Notes: generated by a model from the letters alone, not told the origin. Shown: positions 11,160 to 21,161, counted from the stretch's first letter. The stretch is 64,000 bases of DNA from Streptomyces sp. JH34 (GCF_029428875.1 NZ_JAJSOO010000001.1:2170001-2234000), one strand, 5' to 3'. A program made the numbers and translations.

Positions 11160-11315
11160 TCAGCGGGTGCGGCGGGCGAGGCGTTCACGGACGCCGAAGA
11201 CCGCCAGCCAGAGACCGATCACGGCCGCGGCGGTCAGTGCCACGGGGAGCGGAAGGTGCGCGACCGCTCCGAGGACAACCCCCAGCAGGAGCAGGGCGGC
11301 GACGAGGACGATCAT
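11160..11315 (-). CDS. small 51-residue two-helix membrane protein
   Basis: A short frame, easily missed, encoding 51 residues. It starts MIVLVAALLLLGVV, has a second hydrophobic stretch (VALTAAAVIGLWLAVFGV) and ends in a basic tail (RERLARRTR). Two membrane spans with the tail in the cytoplasm are predicted. The ATG at 11315 is preceded by GAAAGG at a suitable distance. It is followed 19 bases later by the DUF4190 gene, and its promoter region holds one copy of the 12-base repeat also found before the regulator at 11420. I do not recognise a family. Confidence 0.65.
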   Translation of the reverse strand: MIVLVAALLLLGVVLGAVAHLPLPVALTAAAVIGLWLAVFGVRERLARRTR

Positions 11316-11348
11316 GTCCGGCCTTTCTGCGAGCTTTGAGAGTACGAC

Positions 11349-11360
11349 TGTTCACTGAAT
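11349..11360. promoter_or_regulatory. repeat TGTTCACTGAAT, copy 1 (possible FabR-like operator)
   Basis: A 12-base sequence repeated with one mismatch at 11405-11416, 56 bases away. This copy is 34 bases upstream of the 51-residue gene. The GTTCACT core resembles the half-sites known for DesT/FabR-type regulators of membrane lipid genes, and the adjacent TetR protein is of that type. The match is by eye only. Confidence 0.5.
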
Positions 11361-11404
11361 TAGAAGTCTAGACCCTCCCGCCCTTCCAGGACTCGGAGAA
11401 CGGT

Positions 11405-11416
11405 TGTTTACTGAAT
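11405..11416. promoter_or_regulatory. repeat TGTTTACTGAAT, copy 2 (possible autoregulatory operator)
   Basis: Second copy of the 12-base motif, ending three bases before the ATG at 11420. A protein bound here would block initiation of the regulator's own gene, which fits autorepression. It is a direct repeat of copy 1, not an inverted one. Confidence 0.5.
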
Positions 11417-11419
11417 GGC

Positions 11420-12043
11420 ATGAGTCACACCATCGGCATCCGCCAGGCCCAGAAGCTGAAGACACGTCAGGCACTGCTCGACGCGTCGTTGGAGCTGCTG
11501 GAGCACCAGAGCCTGAGCAGCCTGGGCCTGCGCGAGGTGACGCGGGCCGTCGGCGTGACCCCGACCGCCTTCTACCGCCACTTCGACGACACGGCGGCGT
11601 TGGGCGTCGCCCTGGTCGAGGAGACCCTGGGGAGCCTGCACGGCATGATCGGCGCGATCCTCGCCGACACCGGGGACAGCGAGGAACGGCTCGACCGCAG
11701 CGTCGAACTGATAGCCCGTCATGTCACGGCACAGCCGGCCCACTTCCGCTTCATCGCCCGCGAGCAGCACGGCGGCGTCGGGCGGGTGCGCGAAGCCATC
11801 GCCGCCCAGCTGCGCGGTTTCGCCGACGAGGTCGCCGAAGTCCTGGGTGCGGAGACCGAGTCGGCGGGCTGGGACCGGGAGGACCTGCTGATGCTGGGCG
11901 GGCTGTACGTCGACCACATGGTGCTCACGGCGTCGGCACTGCTGGACGCCGGACCGGAGGGCGAGCGGGAGGTCGTCCGGGTGGCGCGGCGCCGGCTCCG
12001 CCTGGTCACGCTGGGCCGGGTCCACTGGCTGGACACGCCGTAG
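11420..12043 (+). CDS. TetR family regulator resembling FabR/DesT
   Basis: A 207-residue regulator. The helix-turn-helix region LREVTRAVGVTPTAFYRHF and the following segment ALGVALVEE closely resemble E. coli FabR ([20 protein letters not shown]... ELGLTMVDE), as does the opening IGIRQAQKLKTR. FabR and DesT control unsaturated fatty-acid synthesis in response to acyl-CoA or acyl-ACP. No desaturase gene is adjacent; the divergent genes encode two small membrane proteins, and a hydrolase gene begins 10 bases after the stop. The start ATG sits just after the repeat at 11405. Regulation of membrane composition is a reasonable inference, not shown. Confidence 0.85.
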   Translation: MSHTIGIRQAQKLKTRQALLDASLELLEHQSLSSLGLREVTRAVGVTPTAFYRHFDDTAALGVALVEETLGSLHGMIGAILADTGDSEERLDRSVELIARHVTAQPAHFRFIAREQHGGVGRVREAIAAQLRGFADEVAEVLGAETESAGWDREDLLMLGGLYVDHMVLTASALLDAGPEGEREVVRVARRRLRLVTLGRVHWLDTP

Positions 12044-12053
12044 GGTCGGCTTC

Positions 12054-12887
12054 ATGAGCGACTGGACACTCGACCGGACCTTCACCAGCTCCTCGGGCGA
12101 GGTGCGCTGGACCGCCCTCGGTCCCGGACAGGCCCCTCCCGTCGTCCTCGTCCACGGCACGCCCTTCTCCTCGTACGTCTGGCGGGGCATCGCGCGGGGG
12201 CTCGCCCAGGACCACCGCGTCCACGTGTGGGACCTGCCGGGATACGGTGCCTCCGCGCAGTACGCCGGGCAGGACGTGTCGCTGGGCGCCCAGGCCCGGG
12301 TGCTCACCGAACTCCTCGACCACTGGGGGCTCGAAGGACCGTCGGTGGTCGCCCATGACTTCGGCGGCTGCGTCTCCCTGCGCGCCCATCTCCTGCACGG
12401 GGCCCGCTACGGGCGTCTGGCCCTGGTCGACCCGGTGGCTCTGGCCCCGTGGGGCTCGCCCGCCTACCGGCTGCTCGGCGGACGGGCCGAGGTCTTCGGC
12501 GCGCTGTCCCCGGAGCTGCACCGGGCGCTGGTGACCGAGTACGTGAGCTCGGCGAGCCATCAGGGGCTGCACCCCACGGTGCTGGACAGGCTCGTCGCCC
12601 CCTGGTGCACCGAGGCCGGGCAACCCGCGTTCTACCGGCAGATCACCCAGAACGACCAGCGCTTCACCGACGAGATCCAGCACCGCTACGGCGAGCTGGA
12701 TCTGCCCGTACTGATCTGCTGGGGCACGGAGGACACCTGGATCCCGGTCGCCCGCGGCCATGAGCTGGCCGGACTCGTCCCAGGCGCCGGCCTCCGGCTG
12801 ATCGAGGGGGCGGGGCACCTCGTCCAGGAGGACGCGCCCGCCGAGCTCACCGCCGCCCTCACCCGTTTCCTGCGTACAGCCGTGTGA
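12054..12887 (+). CDS. alpha/beta hydrolase with Asp nucleophile (haloalkane dehalogenase/epoxide hydrolase-like)
   Basis: A 277-residue hydrolase. HGTPF at 34-38 forms the oxyanion region; the nucleophile elbow is AHDFGG with Asp102, not Ser, which is the pattern of haloalkane and haloacetate dehalogenases and epoxide hydrolases. Asp227 (GTEDTW) and His255 (GAGHLVQED) complete the triad, so it should be active. Which halide or epoxide it takes cannot be told. It begins 10 bases after the FabR-like regulator and is probably co-transcribed with it. Its end overlaps the WYL remnant on the other strand by 29 bases. Confidence 0.87.
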   Translation: MSDWTLDRTFTSSSGEVRWTALGPGQAPPVVLVHGTPFSSYVWRGIARGLAQDHRVHVWDLPGYGASAQYAGQDVSLGAQARVLTELLDHWGLEGPSVVAHDFGGCVSLRAHLLHGARYGRLALVDPVALAPWGSPAYRLLGGRAEVFGALSPELHRALVTEYVSSASHQGLHPTVLDRLVAPWCTEAGQPAFYRQITQNDQRFTDEIQHRYGELDLPVLICWGTEDTWIPVARGHELAGLVPGAGLRLIEGAGHLVQEDAPAELTAALTRFLRTAV

Positions 12888-13050
12888 CGGCCGCCGCGGC
12901 CTCGGCGAGCACGCGTCGCGCTTCCGGCGGCGACAGCACCTCGGGGTTCGGGCCGAAGGAGAGCAGGGACCGCGCCCGCGTGAGCTCCGGCACGGCGAGT
13001 TCGGCCGGCGGCCGCTCCCCCGCCGATTCCCGCAGCCGGTCGGACCTCAC
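12859..13050 (-). pseudogene. C-terminal remnant of a WYL-domain regulator
   Basis: This frame encodes about 63 residues ending LLSFGPNPEVLSPPEARRVL plus AEAAAAVTRLY, which looks like the last part of a WYL-domain (DeoR-like) transcription factor: LSxGPxxEVLxPPExRxxL. The N-terminal helix-turn-helix and the WYL core are absent; upstream in the same frame there is only unrelated sequence before the thioesterase gene. A GTG at 13050 could start a small protein, but a decayed regulator cut by deletion is more likely. It overlaps the convergent hydrolase gene. Confidence 0.45.
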
Positions 13051-13070
13051 CGCACCGTCGTGGCGCGGGG

Positions 13071-13946
13071 TCAGCCGCGGGGTGCGCGGGCCAGCTGGCG
13101 GGACTGTGCGACGAGGCGGCCGGCGCTGTCCCACACGTCCGCGTCCTCCTCCAGGAAGCCGCCCGCGAGATTGCGGGTGGTGATGGAGACACGGAGCGGC
13201 CCCGGGGCCGGCCGGCAGCGGATGTGGGCGGTGAGCTCGACGGTGGGCGTCCAGCCCTTCAGCCCGAGTTCGAAGGAGGTGGGAGGCAGGGCGTCCACGG
13301 TGAGGAGCAGCGAGAGCGGATCGGCGTCGCGGCCGTCCGCCAGACCGAACCAGCCCCGCATCTCACCCTTGCCCGACGGTGCGCCGACGGCCCAGCCGAC
13401 GGTCGCCGGGTCGAGCTTGATGTCCAGCCGTTCGGTGATGGCGGAGCTGCCGGGGATCACCGACGCGCCGTCGCTCGTTCCGAGGCACTGTTCCAGGGGT
13501 GGGATCGCCGGGGGCTCGGCCGACGTGCGGATCTCCTCGCTGAGGCCGTCCAGGTCGCCGTAGGTGGCCAGCACCCGGATGCGCTCGATCTCCGTGCCGT
13601 CCTCCGCGAACTGGAAGAGCGAGGCCTCGCCGGTGGAGAGCGTGCGGCCGGTGCGGACCACCTGCGTACGGATCACGGCTGGGCCGGGGACCGAGGCGGT
13701 GAGGTAGTGCGCGGAGACCGAGAACGGGTCGGGGTGCGGCAGTGCCTCGCCGAGCGCGCGGCCCAGCATGGCGAGCAGGTAGCCACCGTTGACCGCGTGG
13801 ATGATCGTCCAGCCCGCGGAGAGCTCGGCGTCGTAGACGCCCTCCTCCCGGAGCGTGACGGCGGTGTCGCGGTCGAACTCGCTGTCACCGATGGTCGCCT
13901 GTACCGGGCGCGACTCCTGCGCTGCTGCCTGTGCCATGGCATGCAC
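13071..13946 (-). CDS. thioesterase family protein (double hot-dog acyl-CoA thioesterase, TesB-like)
   Basis: A 291-residue protein with two hot-dog halves. The N-terminal half carries WTIIHAVNGGYLLAMLGRAL, the C-terminal half WTPTVELTAHIRC, both typical of acyl-CoA thioesterase II relatives in actinobacteria. It is expected to hydrolyse acyl-CoA, but chain length is not predictable. ATG codons at 13946 and 13937 are both possible and neither has a clear ribosome site. A near-palindrome (13963-13974) lies just upstream and may be an operator. Confidence 0.8.
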   Translation of the reverse strand: MHAMAQAAAQESRPVQATIGDSEFDRDTAVTLREEGVYDAELSAGWTIIHAVNGGYLLAMLGRALGEALPHPDPFSVSAHYLTASVPGPAVIRTQVVRTGRTLSTGEASLFQFAEDGTEIERIRVLATYGDLDGLSEEIRTSAEPPAIPPLEQCLGTSDGASVIPGSSAITERLDIKLDPATVGWAVGAPSGKGEMRGWFGLADGRDADPLSLLLTVDALPPTSFELGLKGWTPTVELTAHIRCRPAPGPLRVSITTRNLAGGFLEEDADVWDSAGRLVAQSRQLARAPRG

Positions 13947-13962
13947 GGTACACCGATCGTAT

Positions 13963-13974
13963 TACTGAGCGGTA
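13963..13974. promoter_or_regulatory. TACTG-AG-CGGTA near-palindrome upstream of thioesterase
   Basis: The sequence TACTGAGCGGTA is a 12-base inverted repeat with one mismatch (TACYG-N2-CRGTA), a form common for TetR-family regulators of acyl-CoA genes. It lies 16 bases before the ATG at 13946. No regulator gene is immediately adjacent. Confidence 0.35.
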
Positions 13975-13988
13975 GCTTTTTGTTGCCG

Positions 13989-14660
13989 TCAAATGACGGC
14001 CGGGTTCTCCTCGGCACTGGCCGAGCGCCGGTTCCAGGCGCGCGGCGCCCTCCAGTGGTAGCGCATGGCGAGCAGCCGCAGGACGAACGCGGCGAGCGCG
14101 GCGGCACCGCTGGTGTACGCGTTGAGCGTCTCGAACCGGATGCAGAGGACCACCATGACCGCGCCGACGATCGCGGGGACGGCGTACAGGTCGCGGTCCC
14201 AGCGCAGCAGCGAGGGCACCTCGTTGGCCAGGACGTCACGCAGCACACCGCCGCCGACCGCGGTGGCCAGTCCGAGGGCGGCGGACGAGGTGAGACCGAG
14301 TCCGTACTCGTACGCCTTGACCGTGCCGGCCACGCAGAAGAGCCCCAGTCCCGCCGCGTCGAAGACGTTGACGCCGACCTGGATGCGTTCGACGTGCGGA
14401 TGCAGGAAGAACACCAGACCGGCGGCGATCAGCGGAGTCAGGAAGTAGCCGAGGTCCGTGAAGGCAGCCGGGGGGATGGCACCGATCATCACGTCACGGA
14501 AGATCCCTCCGCCCAGCGCTGTCACCTCGGCGAGGACCGCGATGCCGAAGACATCGAAGTTCTTGCGTACGGCGAGCAGGGCTCCCGAGATCGCGAAGAC
14601 GAAGATTCCGACGATGTCGAGCGCATGCTGGACGGAGGGGGTGAAGAGTTCGTTGAGCAC
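13989..14660 (-). CDS. TRIC-family (UPF0126) trimeric intracellular cation channel homologue
   Basis: A 223-residue integral membrane protein with seven predicted helices arranged as two repeats. Each repeat carries the family signature: GGGIFRDVMIGAIPP and GGGVLRDVLANEVP. Prokaryotic TRIC proteins form homotrimeric K+/Na+ permeable channels. The ATG at 14660 lies 18 bases after the stop of the oligopeptide ATPase gene, so it may be read through from that operon, although a transport link between the two is not obvious. The last 20 residues are polar and cytoplasmic. Confidence 0.9.
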   Translation of the reverse strand: MLNELFTPSVQHALDIVGIFVFAISGALLAVRKNFDVFGIAVLAEVTALGGGIFRDVMIGAIPPAAFTDLGYFLTPLIAAGLVFFLHPHVERIQVGVNVFDAAGLGLFCVAGTVKAYEYGLGLTSSAALGLATAVGGGVLRDVLANEVPSLLRWDRDLYAVPAIVGAVMVVLCIRFETLNAYTSGAAALAAFVLRLLAMRYHWRAPRAWNRRSASAEENPAVI

Positions 14661-14678
14661 CGGGCAATTGTGCCCGCA

Positions 14679-16198
<1,520 letters not shown>

Positions 16199-16202
<4 letters not shown>

Positions 16203-17287
16203 AGCTTCGGCGCAATCTCTTCGGTCCAGATACGGTCGCGCTGCTCACGCGACATGTGGCACGCGGAGTAGTGCCCGTCGCTGACCTGCTGCAGCTCCGG
16301 ACGCTCGGTGCGGGTGATGTTGTCCGGCGGGACGTCGGCGTACGGGCAGCGCGGGTGGAAGGCGCAGCCCGACGGGACGTTGATGAGGCTGGGCGGCGAG
16401 CCCTTGACCGGGATCAGCCGCTCGGTCTGCTCGCGGTCGATGCGCGGCATCGAGCCGAGCAGGCCCCACGTGTAGGGGTGCTGGGGCTCGTAGAACACCT
16501 TCTCGGAGCTGCCGCGCTCGATGCAGCGTCCCGCGTACATCACGAGCAGGTTGTCCGCGATCTCGGCGACGACGCCGAGGTCGTGGGTGATCATGACGAC
16601 CGCGGAGCCGAACTCCTTCTGCAGGTCGCGGATCAGGTCGAGGATCTGCGCCTGGACGGTGACGTCGAGGGCGGTCGTCGGCTCGTCGGCGATGAGCAGC
16701 TGCGGGTTGTTGACCAGGGCCATCGCGATCATCGCGCGCTGGCGCATACCGCCGGAGAACTGGTGCGGGTAGTCCTCGTACCGCCGGTGCGGCTCGGGGA
16801 TGCCCACGCGGTCGAGCATTTCGATGGCGCGCTTCTTCGCGGCCTTCTTGTCGACCTTGTTGTGGACCCGGTGGGCCTCCACGATCTGCGCGCCGATGCT
16901 GTAGTACGGGTGCAGGGCGGACAGCGGGTCCTGGAAGATCATGGCCATCTTCTGGCCGCGGAGCCTGCGCACACGCTCGGGCCCGGCGCCGATGAGCTCC
17001 TCGCCGTCGAGCCAGATCTCGCCGCCGATCCGGGCACGCTCCGAGGTGTGGAGCCCCATGATCCCGAGGGAGGTCACAGACTTGCCGGAGCCGGACTCAC
17101 CGACGATGCCGAGGGTCTGACCGGCCTTCAGGTCGAAGCTGACGCCGTCGACGGACTTGACCAGACCGTCGTCGGTGTCGAAGTGCACGCTGAGGTTGCG
17201 TACGGACAGGAATTCCTTGTCGTCGCCGGCCCTCTGCGCCGGAACGGTGTCCGCCGCCGGGGAGTCCTTCTTGATTGCGTCGCTCAT
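16199..17287 (-). CDS. oligopeptide/dipeptide ABC transporter ATPase (OppD/DppD type)
   Basis: A 362-residue ATPase that pairs with the OppF-like subunit to drive peptide uptake. Walker A GESGSGKS (63-70), Q-loop FQDP, signature SGGMRQR, Walker [14 protein letters not shown]-loop THD, and the OppD C-terminal module with [10 protein letters not shown]. The ATG at 17287 overlaps the permease stop (ATGA), and the stop overlaps the next start (GTGA), so translation is coupled within the operon. Confidence 0.94.
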
Positions 17288-18273
17288 GAGAGCCTCACCC
17301 GGGGGTCGATCGCGGCGTACACGAGGTCCACCAGCAGGTTGCAGATGACGATGAAGAAGGCGGCGACCAGGGTCACGCCCATCACCTTGGGCAGGTCGGC
17401 GGTGGTGACGCCCTGGATGGCGAAGGCACCCAGCCCCTGGAAGGAGAAGACCCGCTCGGTGATGACCGCACCACCGAGCAGCAGCGCGAAGTCCATGCCG
17501 AAGATGGTGACGAGCGGCGTGAGCGCGGAGCGCAGGCCGTGCTTGACGACCACCTTGCGTTCCTTGAGGCCCTTGGCCCGCGCGGTTCTGATGTAGTCCT
17601 CGCCCATCGTCTCCAGCATCCCCGCCCGGGTGAGCCGGGCGTAGAGCGCGGAGTAGAGGAGGGCGAGTGTGCACCAGGGCAGGACCAGACTGCCGGCCCA
17701 CTCGACGGGACTGTCGGCGAAGGGTACGTACTCCCCGTTGCCGAACAGCGCCAGCACGACGAGACCGGTGAAGAACATCGGCAGCGAGACACCGGCGAGG
17801 GCGACGCCCATGGACATGCGGTCGAAGACCGATCCCCGCTTGAGCGCGGAGACGACACCGATCGCGACACCGGAGACGACCCAGATGACCGCGGCACCGA
17901 CGGCCAGCGACAGCGTGACCGGGACACGGTCGACGATCTGGGGCCAGATCTCGGTGTGGGTCTTGAAGGAGTAGCCGAAGCACGGGGCGTTGCAGGTGAC
18001 CGGGTCGGGACCGAACTGGTAGTCGGCGCCGACGACGATGCCCTTGACGAAGTTCCAGTACTGCAGGTAGAGGGGCTGGTCGAGCCCCAGGTTCTTCTTG
18101 ACCGCGGCGATGACGTCGGGGTCGGGGCTCTTCCCGACGTACTGGGCGGCCATCGAGTCGAGGGTCTGACCGCCGAGACGGGGCACCAGGAAGAAGATCG
18201 CGAATGTGACTGCGCTGACCACCAGCAGCAGCAACACCGCGGCGAATACGCGTCGAATGATGTACGCAGCCAC
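17284..18273 (-). CDS. oligopeptide/dipeptide ABC transporter permease (OppB/DppB type)
   Basis: A 329-residue permease with six membrane helices: the first at 8-30, then a long extracytoplasmic segment (about 31-120, with two Cys residues near VTCNAPC) characteristic of actinobacterial OppB, then the BPD transport domain with the EAA-type loop (RTARAKGLKERKVVVKHGLR). It forms the channel together with the permease at 20169-21161. It lies between the binding-protein gene and the OppD-like gene. Confidence 0.93.
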   Translation of the reverse strand: MAAYIIRRVFAAVLLLLVVSAVTFAIFFLVPRLGGQTLDSMAAQYVGKSPDPDVIAAVKKNLGLDQPLYLQYWNFVKGIVVGADYQFGPDPVTCNAPCFGYSFKTHTEIWPQIVDRVPVTLSLAVGAAVIWVVSGVAIGVVSALKRGSVFDRMSMGVALAGVSLPMFFTGLVVLALFGNGEYVPFADSPVEWAGSLVLPWCTLALLYSALYARLTRAGMLETMGEDYIRTARAKGLKERKVVVKHGLRSALTPLVTIFGMDFALLLGGAVITERVFSFQGLGAFAIQGVTTADLPKVMGVTLVAAFFIVICNLLVDLVYAAIDPRVRLS

Positions 18274-18363
18274 AGCCGTGCGGCGCCGGGCGGGCGGACG
18301 GGGTACGCCCGCCGGCCCGGCGCCTTCACCTGCCTTTCAGGGGATGCTGTCGATGAACAGGTG

Positions 18364-20124
18364 TTACTTGGCGGACGTCATCAGCACGTAGTCGTACATG
18401 CCGAGGTACGCGTCCGTGACCGTGACGTTCGCCGCGGAATCCGGGCGGTAGAGCAGGTTCTTGCGGTAGAAGAGCGGAACGACCGAGGCGTTCTCCATGA
18501 CCTTCTGGTCGACCTCGCCCCACGTCGCGTTGCGCGCCGTGGTGTCGACGGTCCCGATGCCCTTGACGAGGAGGTCGTTGATCGCCTTGTCGTTGAGCTC
18601 CATCAGGTTCGTGCCACCGGACGGCTTGATGGCCGATCCGTTCACGATCTGGTCGAGGAAGCCGAAGCCGGTCGGCCAGTCGGCGCCCCAGGCCATCATC
18701 ATCATGCCCGCGTTGTTCTTGTGGACCCAGTCCGGGACACCCGCGAAGTCCGTGAAGTACTTGTCCGCCGGGAACTGCTTGATCTCGGCGGTGACGCCGA
18801 TCGCCTTCAGGCTGCCCTGGAGCTGCGTCGCGGCGGTGATCTCGTCAGGACGGTCGGAGCGCGCCGTCAGCGTGGTCTTGAAGCCCTTGGGCTGACCGCA
18901 CTTGGTCAGGTGCTCCTTCGCCTTGGCGACGTCACCCTTGTTGCCCTCGGACGGGTACAGGTCGAACTTCTTGTACCCGGCGACGGTCGGCGGGATGACC
19001 GTGGTGGCCGGGTCGCCCTTGACCGAGCCGCCGATCGAGTCGACCATGCTCTGCTTGTCGACCGCGTACTGGACGGCCTTGCGGCACTCGACGTTGTCGA
19101 ACGGCTTCACGTTGACGTTCAGCGCCAGGTACTGCAGGGCGCCGGCGTACGGGTTGTCCGTCTTCGCCTTCTCCGAGGCCTTGACCAGGACCTTGGGCTG
19201 GGTCTTGGACTGCAGACCCGTGCCCTCGGCGCCCACGGTGATGGCGTCGTTGAGCAGGTGGTCGTCGATCGTCGTGGCGTTGACGTTGAACTTGAGCTCG
19301 ACCTTGTCGGCCAGCGCCTTGCGGATCGGGTCCGTCTTCGGGTCCCACTCCGGGTTGCGGACCAGCGTCGCGCCCTTGCTCTCGTCGTACGCCGAGAACT
19401 TGTACGGGCCCGAGGAGACCATCTTCTGGACGTAGCTGGCGCCCGTGTCGGCCTTCTGCGGGACCGGAGCGGTCTGCGAGAAGGCGGCGAGGTAGTCCAT
19501 GTCCGCGAACGGCTTGTTGAGCTTGAAGACGATCGTGTAGTCGTCCGGCGTCTCGATGGACTTGAGGCCCTCGCCCGACTTGTCCTTGTACGGACCCTTG
19601 TACTTGTCGCCGCCCTCGAGGTACGCCTTGAAGTACGTCGGGCCGTTGGACAGGGCCTCCGGCGCGAAGTTGGAGCGCTCGACGGCGTACTTGACGTCCT
19701 TCGAGGTGACCTCGGTGCCGTCCTCGTACTTCACGCCCTTGCGGAGCGTGTAAGTCCAGGTCTTGGCGTCGTCGCTGGCCTTGCCGAGGCCGGTGGCGAG
19801 GTCGGGGACGACCTGCAGGCTCTCCTTGCCGGCGGCCGGCTTGAAGGTCACCAGCGAACGGCCGTACAGGCGGGAGAAGTTCTGCACCCAGCCGTAGTAC
19901 GTGTTGCCGGGGTCGAGGGAGTCCGGGCCACTCGCGTGCTCCAGGGTGACCGTTCCCCCCTTCTTGTCGGTCGCGTTGACGATGCTCGTCAGACCCGCGT
20001 CGGCCTTGACGTTGCCCCCACCGCCGTTGCCGTCACCGTCCGAGTCGCTGCCGCTGCAGGCCGATGCGCCGAGCGAAACCGCTACGGCCACGGCTATGGC
20101 CGCTGCTGTCTTTCTGTTCTGCAT
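18364..20124 (-). CDS. peptide ABC transporter substrate-binding lipoprotein (SBP family 5)
   Basis: A 586-residue extracytoplasmic binding protein of the DppA/OppA family. The signal peptide ends in a lipobox (GASAC, acylated Cys23). After a Ser/Asp/Gly linker comes the SBP_bac_5 domain with the usual LEHASGPDSLDPGNTYYG opening and the YTLRKGVKYEDGTEVTSKDV motif. It captures peptides or related ligands for the neighbouring permeases. I chose ATG 20124 because it starts directly at a signal peptide; a GTG 12 codons earlier adds only hydrophilic residues. Confidence 0.94.
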   Translation of the reverse strand: MQNRKTAAAIAVAVAVSLGASACSGSDSDGDGNGGGGNVKADAGLTSIVNATDKKGGTVTLEHASGPDSLDPGNTYYGWVQNFSRLYGRSLVTFKPAAGKESLQVVPDLATGLGKASDDAKTWTYTLRKGVKYEDGTEVTSKDVKYAVERSNFAPEALSNGPTYFKAYLEGGDKYKGPYKDKSGEGLKSIETPDDYTIVFKLNKPFADMDYLAAFSQTAPVPQKADTGASYVQKMVSSGPYKFSAYDESKGATLVRNPEWDPKTDPIRKALADKVELKFNVNATTIDDHLLNDAITVGAEGTGLQSKTQPKVLVKASEKAKTDNPYAGALQYLALNVNVKPFDNVECRKAVQYAVDKQSMVDSIGGSVKGDPATTVIPPTVAGYKKFDLYPSEGNKGDVAKAKEHLTKCGQPKGFKTTLTARSDRPDEITAATQLQGSLKAIGVTAEIKQFPADKYFTDFAGVPDWVHKNNAGMMMMAWGADWPTGFGFLDQIVNGSAIKPSGGTNLMELNDKAINDLLVKGIGTVDTTARNATWGEVDQKVMENASVVPLFYRKNLLYRPDSAANVTVTDAYLGMYDYVLMTSAK

Positions 20125-20168
20125 GCTGAGGAAAGCCCCCTCGCTAGTCCGGTGCGGCACTGCCGCGA

Positions 20169-21161
20169 TTACTTGCCACGAGGGTCGAGTGCGTCACGCA
20201 GCCCGTCCCCCAGCAGATTGAAGGCCAGCACGGTGATGAAGATCGCCATGCCGGGGATGACCATGAACATCGGGTCCACCTCGTAGAGGTCGACCGCCTG
20301 CGTGAGCATGCCGCCCCAGGACGCCTGCGGCGGTGCGATGCCGACGCCGAGGAAGGAAAGGGATGCCTCGAAGAGGATGTTCGTGGGGATCAGCAGCGTC
20401 GCGTACACGAGGATCGGCGCGATCAGGTTCGGCAGCAGCTCGCGGAAGAGGATGAACGGGCCGCGTGCGCCCAGTGACCTGGCGGCCTCGACGAACTCGC
20501 GCTCGCGCAGCGACAGGGTCTGCGCGCGGACGATGCGGCCGATGTAGGGCCAGCTGAAGAAGCCGATCACGAAGATCAGGACCGCGATCCGCAGCGTCAG
20601 CCCTTCCAGCCCGAAGGCGTTGCCCTGCAGGGAGGCGGAGATGGAGATCGCGAAGAGGAGCAGCGGGAAGGCGAGGAACGTGTCCATCAGCCGGCTGATG
20701 AAGCTGTCCACCCAGCCGCCGTAGAACCCGGCCACGACGCCCATGACGACGCCGATGACGACGGAGAGCAGCGTGGAGCCGACGGCCACCACGAGGGAGA
20801 CCCAGGAGCCTTCGAGGATGCGCGCCAGGATGTCGCGCCCGGTCTGCGGTTCGACTCCGAGGGGGTGGTCCCAGCTGATACCGCCGAGGGCACCCTTGGG
20901 GGCCAGCATGACGGGGTCGACCAGGCTCTGGTTGAACGCGTTGGGGTCGAGTCCGAGGAGCGACTGCAGCGGCTTGGACAGCATCGCGGTGAGGATCAGC
21001 AGCACGACAACGATGCCACCGGCCATCGCGGCCTTGTCCCGCTTGAAGCGCGTCCAGGCGATGCGGCCGAGCGAACGGCCTTCGATCTCCTTACGTCCGG
21101 CGCCTTCCAGCACCGTCTCGGGCTGTGCGTCCGCCCGGGTGGTCTCGATCGGTGCCGTCAT
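20169..21161 (-). CDS. oligopeptide/dipeptide ABC transporter permease (OppC/DppC type)
   Basis: A 330-residue permease with an N-terminal cytoplasmic stretch, the OppC N-terminal module (FKRDKAAMAGGIVVVLLILTA is split by the first helix) and a BPD domain with six helices and the EAA loop (AARSLGARGPFILFRELLPN). It is the first gene of the transporter operon, followed 44 bases later by the binding-protein gene. The ATG at 21161 lies downstream of GAGAGGGG. The upstream non-coding region (21162-21516) should hold the operon promoter. Confidence 0.93.
   Translation of the reverse strand: MTAPIETTRADAQPETVLEGAGRKEIEGRSLGRIAWTRFKRDKAAMAGGIVVVLLILTAMLSKPLQSLLGLDPNAFNQSLVDPVMLAPKGALGGISWDHPLGVEPQTGRDILARILEGSWVSLVVAVGSTLLSVVIGVVMGVVAGFYGGWVDSFISRLMDTFLAFPLLLFAISISASLQGNAFGLEGLTLRIAVLIFVIGFFSWPYIGRIVRAQTLSLREREFVEAARSLGARGPFILFRELLPNLIAPILVYATLLIPTNILFEASLSFLGVGIAPPQASWGGMLTQAVDLYEVDPMFMVIPGMAIFITVLAFNLLGDGLRDALDPRGK

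Noticed and set aside
17539..20286. 915-codon open frame on the plus strand across the peptide transporter genes
   Set aside because: It overlaps a permease and a binding-protein gene that have clear motifs, and its Val/Asp/Arg/Gly-rich translation has no domain.
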